A stretch of 64,000 nucleotides of DNA, from positions 124,001 through 188,000 of the forward strand of contig NZ_FOCL01000011.1 of the NCBI RefSeq assembly GCF_900110105.1, written 5' to 3'. The notes below the pieces were generated by a model. The model saw only the letters and a list, made by a program, of their open reading frames with translations. It was not told where the DNA came from and searched no databases. The position numbers were made by a program, and so were the translations under genes. Positions 25,072-33,675 of the stretch are shown piece after piece. This DNA comes from Mucilaginibacter gossypiicola (GTDB lineage: Bacteria > Bacteroidota > Bacteroidia > Sphingobacteriales > Sphingobacteriaceae). The first letter of the stretch is position 1. Each line of letters begins with the position of its first letter.

Positions 25072-26199
25072 TTAATATTTCAAAGTCGATCCGTTCCTGA
25101 TTTCATCTGATGCTGCTTTTACAAGTTTGTCATCAGCTTTCAGGTCGCCACCGAAGATCTCGATGCTATCGCCATTGGTCAGGCCTTTTTTAACATCAAC
25201 CCAAACAGCTTTGTGATCAACAACCTTAATTACAAAAACCTTTTCGGTTGAAGTTGCTACTGCCGATTTTGGCACCACAAAAGTGCTGTCACCAGCCGGC
25301 AGAGGTACGCTAACTTCGGCAAACATATGCGGGATCAGTTTTTTGCTTTTATTGTAAACGTCCATCTCCAGGCGTTCTGCACGTAACTTTTCGTCAAGCG
25401 CGCCGGCTATACGTTTTACCTGTGCGGTAAACTTTTCGCTTGGTAATGCCCTTACGGTAAAATTAACTTCGCTTTTGTTGCTTAGCGCGCCGGTATAAAT
25501 TTCCGGTACAGATACCACTAAACGCATCCTGTTTTGATCCTGTACTGTAAACAACGGATCAGTTGTTTTGCCTCCCGGGCCAACATAGGCACCCAGGTTA
25601 ACGTTACGACTGGTGATCACACCATCAAACGGAGCGCGGATCTCCAGGTAAGCCAAATTAGCCGATACTTCTTTCAAGCCAGATTTAGCAGCATCAACGT
25701 TAGCCAGATCGGCATTCTTTTTAGCTTCGGCCTGCTCCAAATCGTTTTGAGAAACGGTACCGGGAGTTTTACTTGTGCTAACCAATCTGTCGTAGGTAGC
25801 TTTGCTGGCAAAATAAATAGCCTCGTATTGTTTGATGCGTGATTGTGCCGCAGCCAATTGCGAGTTAATTTCAGGCGCTTCAAGCACAGCTAAAAGCTGC
25901 CCCTGGTGTACTTCCGAACCGATATCAACCAAAAGTTTTTTAACATAGCTGTTGGTTTTCGCATACAGATCAACCTGTTGGTAAGGGATCAGCTCGCCGG
26001 GAATAGTGATGGCGCTGCTTAACCTGCCTTTAGTTACCGGTACCAATTGTACGGTTGGGGTTTCAACAGCATCCTGCTGTTGTTCCTCTTCCTGCTGCTC
26101 CTTTTTCTCTTTATCATCTGAGTGGCAGGCGCTCAGGGAGCTTACTGCCATAGCTAAAACAGCAAGCAGTAATATTGATTTATTTTTTAGCTTATTCAT
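25072..26199 (-). CDS. RND efflux periplasmic adaptor (membrane fusion) lipoprotein
   Basis: A 375-residue lipoprotein (SLSAC lipobox, Cys25) that bridges the RND pump and the outer-membrane channel. Domains: barrel-sandwich half (AITIPGELIPYQQVDLYAKTNSYVKKLLVDIGSEVHQGQLLAVLEAPE), an alpha-hairpin (~95-170), the second sandwich half (LEIRAPFDGVITSRNVNLGAYV) and beta-barrel and membrane-proximal parts. A Lys/Glu/Gln-rich linker follows the lipobox. The ATG at 26199 is used; it overlaps the RND stop by 8 bases (ATGAATAA), suggesting translational coupling. Last gene of the three-gene efflux operon. Confidence 0.93.
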   Translation of the reverse strand: MNKLKNKSILLLAVLAMAVSSLSACHSDDKEKKEQQEEEQQQDAVETPTVQLVPVTKGRLSSAITIPGELIPYQQVDLYAKTNSYVKKLLVDIGSEVHQGQLLAVLEAPEINSQLAAAQSRIKQYEAIYFASKATYDRLVSTSKTPGTVSQNDLEQAEAKKNADLANVDAAKSGLKEVSANLAYLEIRAPFDGVITSRNVNLGAYVGPGGKTTDPLFTVQDQNRMRLVVSVPEIYTGALSNKSEVNFTVRALPSEKFTAQVKRIAGALDEKLRAERLEMDVYNKSKKLIPHMFAEVSVPLPAGDSTFVVPKSAVATSTEKVFVIKVVDHKAVWVDVKKGLTNGDSIEIFGGDLKADDKLVKAASDEIRNGSTLKY

Positions 26200-29100
26200 G
26201 ATGGTGCAAAGGGACATAAAATTTACTTTCTTTATCTTCAGGGTCTAATGAAACAGATTGGGTACTGGCATTGCCTTGTACCCAGGCAAAAACCAATGGT
26301 AATATCAACAGTGCTGCAAAGGTAGAAGCAATAAGGCCACCTATAACGGCGCGGCCCAATGGTGATGTTTGATCACCACCTTCACCTAAGCCCGATGCCA
26401 TAGGGATCATACCTACAACCATCGCCAAACTGGTCATCAAAATAGGGCGTAAACGTAAGGCTACCGCTTCACGTGCTGCTTTCAGCGCATCGCCATTGTG
26501 CTTGCGAAGCTCTTCGGCGTTGGTGATCAACAATACCGCGTTTGATATAGATACACCCACCGACATGATCATACCCATATATGATTGCAGGTTAAGCGTA
26601 GCGCCTGTCATTTTAACCAGCAACAACGAACCAAACAATACCGCAGGTACCGTTGACAGTACTACGAATGATATTTTGAACGACTGGAAGTTAGCTGCCA
26701 GCATCAGGAATATCACCAATACCGCCACAACTAAACCGCCCTGTAAGCTATCAAGCGTAGCTATTAAGGTTTGGCTCAAACCATGCAATTCAACTGTTAA
26801 GCCGCGTGGAGGGGTGCCCAATTCATCAAGAGCTTTCTGCACATCGCGGGTGGCTGTGCCTAAGTCCTTTTTGTTGATGTTAGCTGTAACAGAAATTGTT
26901 GGTACAGCACCTACGTTATCGTCTTCACCAAAAGTGGTTCCTGTTTTAACGTCAGCAACGTCGCCAAGTACCGGGCGTGCCTGGTTTGCCAGTACCGGGA
27001 TTTCTTTAACATCGTTCAGGCTGGCCATCTGATATTCCGGAACCTGCACCTGCACAAGGTAGCTTAAGTTCGATTTCTCATCTATCCAGTTATTCTTTTC
27101 AGTAAACCTTGATGATGATGTTGACGCTATCAGTGAACGTGATATATCGTTCAAACCTACACCTAATTGTGCCGCACGCTGCCTGTCGATATTGATATCG
27201 ATAGTAGGATAGTTAAACGACTGTCCTATCTGCACATCGCGCAGGTATTTGATGCTTTTTAGTTTTTCAATGATCTTAAACGCGTACTCAACGTTTTGCT
27301 TTTTGTTTTTACCGGTAAGTGCAACCTCAATAGGTGTTGGCGAACCCTGGCTCAGAATCTTGTCCGTTAATTCAATCGGCTCAAACGATAATTTAATTTC
27401 CGGCAATTGTTTGGCCATCTGATACCTGAATTTTTCTTTCAGATCATCGAGATTAACCTTATAATCCTCTTTCAAACTCACCTGCATAACAGACTCCTGC
27501 GGACCCGCCATAAACAAGTATATAGGGTTGGTTGAGAATGATGACGGGTGCGAACCAACAAATGTTGATGTGATTTCAATATTCTTCTTGCCTACAATAT
27601 CACCTAAAATACGTTGTGCTTTAACTGCAACAAGCTCGGTACGCTCCAAACGGGTACCGTCCGGTGCACGTAACCTTACCTGGAAAGTGCCGGAGTTTAC
27701 CTTAGGTAACACGTCGCGACCAATAGTATTGAGCAGTAGTACTGCCAGGGCAATTGCAGCTACAGCATAAACAGATACAATCAGCGCACGTTTGGGCAGC
27801 ATACGATCCATCAGGCGCATAAAGCTATCCCTGAATTTATCAAACTTGGTTGCTTTATGACCTTTGTGTTCAAGCACAGCCTTCATGGCTTTCTCTTTCT
27901 GCTCCCATGGCTCACCTTCATCTTCTAAGGCAAAACCATCTTTGTGGCTGTGATCTTCGTGTTTGTTGATCATGATCCAGTTGGCCATGATAGGTACAAA
28001 GGTTTGCGCCAGGAAGTAAGAAACAATCATAGAGAAACCGATAGCCAATGCCAGCGGCAGGAACAACGCTCCAGGAATACCGTTCATGGTAAAGGCTGGT
28101 GCAAACACCGCCAGGATACAGAACAGGATCAGTAATTTAGGGAAGGCGATCTCCTTACAGGCATCCCATATAGCTAAAGCCTTAGGTTTACCCATATCAA
28201 AGTGCTGGTGAATATTCTCGATAGTTACCGTCGATTCATCCACCAAAATACCGATAGCCAGCGACAGACCGCTCAGCGTCATGATATTGATGGTTTGATG
28301 CGCCAGCGACAGGAAGAAAATTGCCGAAATAACGCAGGTAGGGATAGTAAGGATCACGATAAGCGCGCCGCGTTTATCGCCCAAAAACAACAATACCATC
28401 AAACCTGTCAGTACCGCACCAATCGCCCCCTCTTCGGCCAAACTTTTCACCGCGTTGATTACGTAAACCGACTGGTCAAACACAAACGACAGTTTCACAT
28501 CCTCCGGCAACAAAGCCTGGAAGCGGGGAAGCGCTTTTTTAAGGTTTTGTACCACATCCCATGTTGAAGCTGTGGCCGATTTGGTGATAGGCAGATAAAC
28601 CGAACGTTTGCCGTTAATAAGCGCGTAACCGTTGGTGATATCGGCACCATCTTCAATGGTAGCCACATCTTTCATAAACACGGTTTGAATACCGTTTTTA
28701 TATAGCGGAATATCGCCAAAATCCTGAACCTTCTTAATGGTAGTATTAGCCGGCGACAGGTAGTTATAATCCCCTATACGCACGTTACCTGCAGGCGTAT
28801 TCTGGTTATTCTCGCGCAGGGCAGCCACAACCTGATCGGGGGTTAAGTTATGCGAGCGTAACAGGTTAGGGTCGGCTTTGATCAGGATGGTACGTTGGTT
28901 ACCGCCAAAAGGTGCCGGAGCAACAAGGCCCGGAATTGAGGTAAATGATGAACGTACGTAAACCAAAGCATAATCGAGCAACTCGTTATTGCTTCGGGTA
29001 GCGCTGCTCAACACCAGCTGACCAACCGGCAGCGTTGAGGCATCAAAGCGCAAAATAAAGGGCGGCTGCGACCCCTGCGGGAAGCTGGCCTGGGCCCGGT

Positions 29101-29437
29101 TGGTATAACTCGTGACCTCCGCCGCGGCCTGGGCCATGTTGGTGCCCTCGTAAAAAGTAACTTTAATTAACGTTAAGCCCTGTATATTTTTCGTTTCGAT
29201 ACTTTTTACGCCCGATACGAAAAGCAACAGGTTAACATATTGCTTACCAAAGTAAGCTTCCATTTGGTTTGGGGTGAAACCGCCGTATGGGTGCGATACA
29301 TATATAACCGGCAGGTTAAGATCGGGAAATATATCGATCTTGATAGTCCGCACCGCATTTATACCGAAGAAGAACAGCCCGGCCACTATAACCAATATGG
29401 TAATTGGTTTTTGCAGCGCCCCTTTTATCATTCCCAT
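26192..29437 (-). CDS. RND-family efflux permease
   Basis: A 1081-residue inner-membrane proton-driven exporter with the RND topology: TM1 at ~10-28, a large periplasmic loop, TM2-6 (~330-550), a cytoplasmic insert rich in charged residues (~495-545: KHEDHSHKDGFALEDEGEPWEQKEKAMK), TM7, a second periplasmic loop, and TM8-12. GILVDESTVTIENIHQHF (TM4 region) carries an Asp expected in proton relay; GVSISNAVLLITNAEELRKH and RLRPILMTSLAMVVGMIPMA are family hallmarks. Likely hydrophobe or amphiphile efflux rather than heavy-metal, but substrate is unknown. Confidence 0.94.
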   Translation of the reverse strand: MGMIKGALQKPITILVIVAGLFFFGINAVRTIKIDIFPDLNLPVIYVSHPYGGFTPNQMEAYFGKQYVNLLLFVSGVKSIETKNIQGLTLIKVTFYEGTNMAQAAAEVTSYTNRAQASFPQGSQPPFILRFDASTLPVGQLVLSSATRSNNELLDYALVYVRSSFTSIPGLVAPAPFGGNQRTILIKADPNLLRSHNLTPDQVVAALRENNQNTPAGNVRIGDYNYLSPANTTIKKVQDFGDIPLYKNGIQTVFMKDVATIEDGADITNGYALINGKRSVYLPITKSATASTWDVVQNLKKALPRFQALLPEDVKLSFVFDQSVYVINAVKSLAEEGAIGAVLTGLMVLLFLGDKRGALIVILTIPTCVISAIFFLSLAHQTINIMTLSGLSLAIGILVDESTVTIENIHQHFDMGKPKALAIWDACKEIAFPKLLILFCILAVFAPAFTMNGIPGALFLPLALAIGFSMIVSYFLAQTFVPIMANWIMINKHEDHSHKDGFALEDEGEPWEQKEKAMKAVLEHKGHKATKFDKFRDSFMRLMDRMLPKRALIVSVYAVAAIALAVLLLNTIGRDVLPKVNSGTFQVRLRAPDGTRLERTELVAVKAQRILGDIVGKKNIEITSTFVGSHPSSFSTNPIYLFMAGPQESVMQVSLKEDYKVNLDDLKEKFRYQMAKQLPEIKLSFEPIELTDKILSQGSPTPIEVALTGKNKKQNVEYAFKIIEKLKSIKYLRDVQIGQSFNYPTIDINIDRQRAAQLGVGLNDISRSLIASTSSSRFTEKNNWIDEKSNLSYLVQVQVPEYQMASLNDVKEIPVLANQARPVLGDVADVKTGTTFGEDDNVGAVPTISVTANINKKDLGTATRDVQKALDELGTPPRGLTVELHGLSQTLIATLDSLQGGLVVAVLVIFLMLAANFQSFKISFVVLSTVPAVLFGSLLLVKMTGATLNLQSYMGMIMSVGVSISNAVLLITNAEELRKHNGDALKAAREAVALRLRPILMTSLAMVVGMIPMASGLGEGGDQTSPLGRAVIGGLIASTFAALLILPLVFAWVQGNASTQSVSLDPEDKESKFYVPLHHHE

Positions 29438-29455
29438 TGTATATGTGTGTAACTG

Positions 29456-30859
29456 TTAAAAATTATTGATGAATAACCCAAAATCGCCGGTGGCAGCTGA
29501 TTTGAACAGCAATGCCTGCCATACATTGTTAAGGGCTATGTATTTGTCAACCTCGGCCCGGTTAAGGGTATAAAGCGCCTGTGTAAAATCAACTATGTTT
29601 GATAGTCCGTTTTTATACAGTGTATATTTTTGAATGTAAGCGTTGTTGGCGGCCGAAACTTCAACCGGTACTTCGTTTACATTTTTAAGAGCATTGCCTA
29701 TGCGTGTTTCGGCCAGGGTGCGCTGTGCTTCCAGTTGTTTATCAACCAGTTCGTAGTCGTTTTTCAATTGCTCTGATGTGAACTTTTGCGATTGAACCTG
29801 GTAGTGGGTCCTGAAAACGCTGGTAAAGTTCCAAACCATGCCAATACCAAACAGGTAGTTATAACGGGTTGGGTCAACACCTGCGCCGTAACTGCTGGTA
29901 TAACTTGATTGATCAACACCATAGTCTGACTTAAAACCAGATCCCCTGCCCTGGTAAACACCAAACAAACTAAAGGTAGGCAAGGCAAAGGTGCGAAGGT
30001 ATTTAGCCTGCTGATCGCTCACATTCACCCTGTTTTGATAAAACTTTAAAGTAGGGTGATCTGTAGCAGCAACAGCGCTCAATGCCTCCAGGTTGGTTGG
30101 CTGCTTGGTAATGAAAGCACTATCCAGCTGAAACTCCTGTGCCGGAATACCTAAGTAAATAGAAAGCTGATTGCTTTGGTCTTGCACAGTTTGCTGTGAG
30201 TTGGTTAATGCAATCTTAGCATTAGATACTTCGGCGTTGGCCAGTGATGAATCCACTCCCGGGTTTAAACCGTTCTTAACACGGGCAACCACTACCTTTT
30301 GTAAGTCCATTGCACGGTTAAGGTTATCCTGCTGTGCTTTGGCAAGTTGCTGGGCCGCAAGGAGGTTTAAGTAAGTAGCGGCAACACGTACCTGGTGCTG
30401 AAATTGCTCCTGTGCAAGATCAGTTTCGTCGCGCGATACGATGGTTTTCTGTACGCCGATCCTTTGCTTTGATCTGCCGAAGGCGAAAAAGTCCCAGCTA
30501 ACGTTGGTTAAATACAGAGCGCCAAAAGCGGCGTTCCAGTTCTGTTTGGCCAAAGCTGGCCCCGATGAGGATACCGACAGGCCCCGGTAACCATACGATG
30601 GTCCGTTTTGGCCGTTCACTGTGCCGTAGTCCTGCTGCGCGGAGAAATTTACGTCCGGCAGGTACTCCGTTTTTGTTTCTTTGAGGTATGCCTTAGAGGC
30701 GTTAAGCTGGTTTGCCTTCGACTTGATGGAAGCATAGTTAGCAAGGGCCATTTGTTCAGCATCCTTAATGGAAAGGACTTTTTGCTGAGCTTGCGCGTGT
30801 AAGACATATGAAACACTCAAAAAAAACAGGAGTAATTTTTTTGAATTTGTGTTTAACAT
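29456..30859 (-). CDS. TolC-family outer-membrane efflux channel
   Basis: A 467-residue protein with signal peptide (LLLFFLSVSYVLHAQAQ) and two repeated OEP domains rich in coiled-coil helix (Gln/Ala/Asn-rich, e.g. TYLNLLAAQQLAKAQQDNLNRA and VSNAKIALTNSQQTVQDQSNQLS). The ATG at 30859 is used because the longer frame to 30961 would overlap the divergent promoter. It is the first gene of the efflux operon, 18 bases before the RND gene, and completes a tripartite pump. Confidence 0.93.
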   Translation of the reverse strand: MLNTNSKKLLLFFLSVSYVLHAQAQQKVLSIKDAEQMALANYASIKSKANQLNASKAYLKETKTEYLPDVNFSAQQDYGTVNGQNGPSYGYRGLSVSSSGPALAKQNWNAAFGALYLTNVSWDFFAFGRSKQRIGVQKTIVSRDETDLAQEQFQHQVRVAATYLNLLAAQQLAKAQQDNLNRAMDLQKVVVARVKNGLNPGVDSSLANAEVSNAKIALTNSQQTVQDQSNQLSIYLGIPAQEFQLDSAFITKQPTNLEALSAVAATDHPTLKFYQNRVNVSDQQAKYLRTFALPTFSLFGVYQGRGSGFKSDYGVDQSSYTSSYGAGVDPTRYNYLFGIGMVWNFTSVFRTHYQVQSQKFTSEQLKNDYELVDKQLEAQRTLAETRIGNALKNVNEVPVEVSAANNAYIQKYTLYKNGLSNIVDFTQALYTLNRAEVDKYIALNNVWQALLFKSAATGDFGLFINNF

Positions 30860-30870
30860 GAGGTGTATTT

Positions 30871-30889
30871 TATACACAGCAAATGTATA
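30871..30889. promoter_or_regulatory. Probable LysR operator (TATAC-N9-GTATA)
   Basis: Dyad TATAC (30871-30875) and GTATA (30885-30889) with nine bases between, of the T-N11-A layout typical for LysR regulators. It overlaps the -7 box of the tolC-type gene, so binding would block or steer that promoter. Confidence 0.55.
30880..30887 (-). promoter_or_regulatory. -7 box of the efflux operon
   Basis: CAAATGTA reads TACATTTG on the minus strand, an exact TAnnTTTG. It sits 20 bases upstream of the tolC-type ATG and inside the LysR-like dyad. Confidence 0.5.
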
Positions 30890-30916
30890 CCTATATGATT
30901 CATGAAAAAAATGAAT

Positions 30917-30924
30917 TAATTTTG
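30917..30924 (+). promoter_or_regulatory. -7 box of the LysR gene
   Basis: TAATTTTG, exact TAnnTTTG, 24 bases before the LysR ATG at 30949. Confidence 0.45.
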
Positions 30925-30948
30925 TGTAAATCATTAGCAAAACTAATA

Positions 30949-31899
30949 ATGAATATTGCATTACATCATTTCAGGTTAGTTGATACCATTTCAAAAGAGG
31001 GCTCACTGACCAAAGCAGCAAGCGCTTTACACCTAACTCAATCGGCCCTGAGCCACCAGTTAAAAGAGCTGGAGAAGGAGCTGGATATTGAGGTGTTCCA
31101 TCGCCAGGGAAAGAAGCTTCAGCTTACCGAAGTGGGCTATCGTTTCCTACGAAGTTCGGAAAAAATATTGGCCGAAATACGTACTCTTGAAGAAGATATT
31201 AACAACTATAAAAATGGCAAAACCGGCAAGCTCAATATCAGTATGCAATGCTACACCGCATACCACTGGCTGCCCGGCGTAATTAAGGATTTTAAGAGCC
31301 AATGGCCTGATATTAACATAAATATAGTTTCGGATGCAAGCCGCAGGCCGCTCGAATACCTGATGCGCGGCGACCTTGATCTGGGCATTGTGCGCACTCA
31401 AATGGTGAACACACAAATCGTTTACGAACCCATTTTTGAAGACCGCCTGATAGCCATTTTACCGGCCGATCATCCACTGGCAAAAAAGGCTGTTATTGAC
31501 ATCTGCGACTTCCAGGATCAGGAGCTGATTCTGGCCCTTTATGACCCCTCTTACCAGGAGACCCCGATCATCGAAACCCTCATCCAGGAGCAGCATGTAA
31601 AGCCCAAAACATTGAGCCGGATTCACTACACAGATGCTACTATTGAGATGGTAAATGCAGGCCTCGGAATTAGCGTTATGGCCGACTGGATTGTGAAGCC
31701 ATACCTACCCGGTAAACACATTGTTACAAAACCATTGCACCATAGTATAGCAAAACGTACCTGGTACGCCGCTACCTGTAAGGATACGCCGGCAATTCAG
31801 AACTTTTTGAGCTGCCTCAAGAACCATTTTTGCAAAACCGAGATGCTGTGTAATGAATTTGACGACGTTGCCGCTTACCCCGAACTACGTGCGATATAG
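30949..31899 (+). CDS. LysR-family transcriptional regulator, MetR-like
   Basis: A 316-residue regulator. The ATG at 30949 (MNIALHHFRLV) is used as it matches the family N-terminus and follows a -7 box. The winged HTH is residues ~1-62 (GSLTKAASALHLTQSALSHQLKELEKELDIEVFHR). The effector domain includes ISMQCYTAYHWLPGVIKDFKSQWPD, closely similar to MetR's homocysteine-responsive region, and LDLGIVRTQM. It is divergent from the efflux operon, and likely controls it. The effector is inferred, not read. Confidence 0.88.
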   Translation: MNIALHHFRLVDTISKEGSLTKAASALHLTQSALSHQLKELEKELDIEVFHRQGKKLQLTEVGYRFLRSSEKILAEIRTLEEDINNYKNGKTGKLNISMQCYTAYHWLPGVIKDFKSQWPDININIVSDASRRPLEYLMRGDLDLGIVRTQMVNTQIVYEPIFEDRLIAILPADHPLAKKAVIDICDFQDQELILALYDPSYQETPIIETLIQEQHVKPKTLSRIHYTDATIEMVNAGLGISVMADWIVKPYLPGKHIVTKPLHHSIAKRTWYAATCKDTPAIQNFLSCLKNHFCKTEMLCNEFDDVAAYPELRAI

Positions 31900-33103
31900 C
31901 CTGATGCTATTTTCGATATTTGTCCTGAACGGCCTTCATGCACAGGTTGCATTAAGGCCGTTTCCGCAACATAGCAGGTATACGGCTGGTACTATTAGGC
32001 CTAACCACCTAAATCAGCAACAACTGGATAAACAAGTAACTACTTTCTACGACCAGTGGAAACGCCGTTACATAAAACCAGGTTGCGATAAAGACCAGTT
32101 TTACGTTTGGTTTGAAAAGCCTGGTAAAGAGTGTGTATCCGAAGGGCAAGGCTACGGCATGGTGATTACCGCACTGATGGCGGGTTATGATAAGCAGGCA
32201 AAAACCGTTTATGATGGCTTGTATAACTATTATAAAGCTCATCCGGCCAAAGCATCCCCTTATTTAATGGCCTGGGCCCAGCTAAAAAACTGCAAAAACC
32301 ACGACAAGGATGCTGCTACCGACGGTGATATGGATATAGCATACTCTCTACTGTTAGCTGATAAGCAATGGGGAAGCAAAGGCCATATCAACTATCTGCA
32401 GGAAGCTAAAAACGCAATGGCGGCTATTATGCGCTATGAAATCAACCCTAAAACATATTCTGTTTTACTGAGCGATGGCAGCGATGGAGATAGCGAAGAT
32501 TATTATGACATGCGCGCTTCTGACTTTATGCCTGCCAACTTTAAAGCATTTGAAGGCGCATCAAAAACCGGCAAATGGCAAAAAGCTATTGATAACAACT
32601 ACCGGTTATTTAGTTATATGCAGAAAACTTACAGTCCGGATGCCGGCTTGGTTCCCGACTTTATAAGAGGTATAAACGCCCAAGCCAGGCCTGCGCAGGC
32701 TAATTACATGGAATCAAAGTATGATAGCTACTATAACTACAATGCATGTCGCGTTCCATGGCGCATAGCTACTGATTATTTACTATATGGCGATAAGCGC
32801 GCAAAAGCTTTTGTAACCCCGATAAACAGATGGATCAGGCAAACTACCGATGGCAACCCTGATAATATTTCGGCGGGGTATACGCTTGAAGGGAATGATA
32901 TTAAAGGACGATATTTTGAAGCGCTGAGCTTTATAGCGCCATTCGTTGTATCAGCAACGGTTGATCAAAGCAATCAGCAATGGCTTAACAAAGTTTGGGA
33001 TTACCTAATTGCCTTTAAACTGAAGGACTACGATTATTACGATAATACCATCAAAATGCTGGATATGATCATAGTGAGCGGGAATTATTGGAAGGTGGAA
33101 TAA
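31853..33103 (+). CDS. Glycoside hydrolase family 8 enzyme
   Basis: A 416-residue secreted endo- or exo-glycanase with an (alpha/alpha)6 barrel. Its signal peptide is SLMLFSIFVLNGLHAQ. The catalytic acid is Glu97 in VSEGQGYGM, and the ATDGDMDIAYSLL stretch (156-164) is the GH8 signature with the conserved Asp residues. Family substrates include xylan, chitosan, beta-glucan and cellulose. The ATG at 31853 overlaps the LysR gene by 47 bases; an ATG at 31904 (just after the LysR stop, MLFSIFVLN) is a good alternative start and would keep the signal peptide. Confidence 0.88.
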   Translation: MNLTTLPLTPNYVRYSLMLFSIFVLNGLHAQVALRPFPQHSRYTAGTIRPNHLNQQQLDKQVTTFYDQWKRRYIKPGCDKDQFYVWFEKPGKECVSEGQGYGMVITALMAGYDKQAKTVYDGLYNYYKAHPAKASPYLMAWAQLKNCKNHDKDAATDGDMDIAYSLLLADKQWGSKGHINYLQEAKNAMAAIMRYEINPKTYSVLLSDGSDGDSEDYYDMRASDFMPANFKAFEGASKTGKWQKAIDNNYRLFSYMQKTYSPDAGLVPDFIRGINAQARPAQANYMESKYDSYYNYNACRVPWRIATDYLLYGDKRAKAFVTPINRWIRQTTDGNPDNISAGYTLEGNDIKGRYFEALSFIAPFVVSATVDQSNQQWLNKVWDYLIAFKLKDYDYYDNTIKMLDMIIVSGNYWKVE

Positions 33104-33127
33104 ATTGATACAGACGAATAAATTAGT

Positions 33128-33135
33128 TAAATTTG
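33128..33135 (+). promoter_or_regulatory. Promoter of the toxin-antitoxin pair
   Basis: TAAATTTG (TAnnTTTG) with a TTG at 33105-33107, 20 bases upstream, as the -33 element. The box ends 3 bases before the antitoxin ATG at 33139, predicting a leaderless mRNA. Confidence 0.55.
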
Positions 33136-33138
33136 ATT

Positions 33139-33366
33139 ATGCTTACAGTTCAAGTCAAATTATCCGTAGAAGACATTATCAATTCATTACCCGATTTGAA
33201 TGCTAATGAAGTTGATAAACTTCAGAATGCTATTGCTGTATTGAAAAACGAAGAAGCATTACAACAGGCGATTAACGAGGGCTTAGAAGATATAAAACAT
33301 GGCAGGGTAACTCCGCACGACGTGGTAATGCAGGAAATTAAAGCGAGATATAATTACAAGGCGTGA
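33139..33366 (+). CDS. Antitoxin-like small protein of a ParE-type module
   Basis: A 75-residue acidic protein. The ATG at 33139 is used rather than a TTG at 33133. Helical throughout, with ALQQAINEGLEDIKHGRVTPHDVVMQEIKARY at the C-terminus, of the kind that wraps around RelE/ParE toxins. The stop codon overlaps the start of the toxin gene (GTGA), which is typical of co-translated toxin-antitoxin pairs. The family name is uncertain. Confidence 0.75.
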   Translation: MLTVQVKLSVEDIINSLPDLNANEVDKLQNAIAVLKNEEALQQAINEGLEDIKHGRVTPHDVVMQEIKARYNYKA

Positions 33367-33668
33367 ATTTCATGGTTTTGTGGTCAGACAAGGCCAAATC
33401 AACTTATCTCGAAGTAATTGAATATCTGGAATATAAATGGACAGAAAAAGAAATTAATGCGTTCATTTCCAGAACTGACGGCGTAATCATTAAAATAAGC
33501 AATAATCCTTTTCTATTTCAACAGCATAAAAACGATACCTTAATCAGGCAAGCTGTACTACATGAAAATGTTTCACTCATATACCAAATTTCAGAAGATC
33601 AAAAATTAATTAACCTAATTACATTTTGGGATAACAGACAGAACCCAACTAAACTAAAAGTAAAATAA
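33363..33668 (+). CDS. RelE/ParE-family toxin
   Basis: A 101-residue basic protein (98 if it starts at the ATG at 33372). The RelE/ParE pattern is visible: VLWSDKAKSTYLEVIEYLEYKW, FISRTDGVIIKISNNPFLFQQH and the C-terminal LIYQISEDQKLINLITFWDNRQNPTKL. ParE toxins inhibit gyrase; RelE cuts mRNA on the ribosome. DNRQNP near the C-terminus is ParE-like. It is convergent with and 7 bases from the amine oxidase gene, without a visible terminator between. Confidence 0.85.
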   Translation: MNFMVLWSDKAKSTYLEVIEYLEYKWTEKEINAFISRTDGVIIKISNNPFLFQQHKNDTLIRQAVLHENVSLIYQISEDQKLINLITFWDNRQNPTKLKVK

Positions 33669-33675
33669 CGCTGTC

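Noticed and set aside
26496..27032. 178-residue plus-strand frame opposite the RND permease
   Set aside because: Mirror of a well-supported membrane transporter gene; low-complexity Thr/Ser/Asn sequence typical of antisense translation.
33363..33668. Reading the toxin-antitoxin pair as part of the GH8 transcript
   Set aside because: A separate promoter (TTG at 33105 and TAAATTTG at 33128) directly precedes the antitoxin, so an independent unit is more likely.
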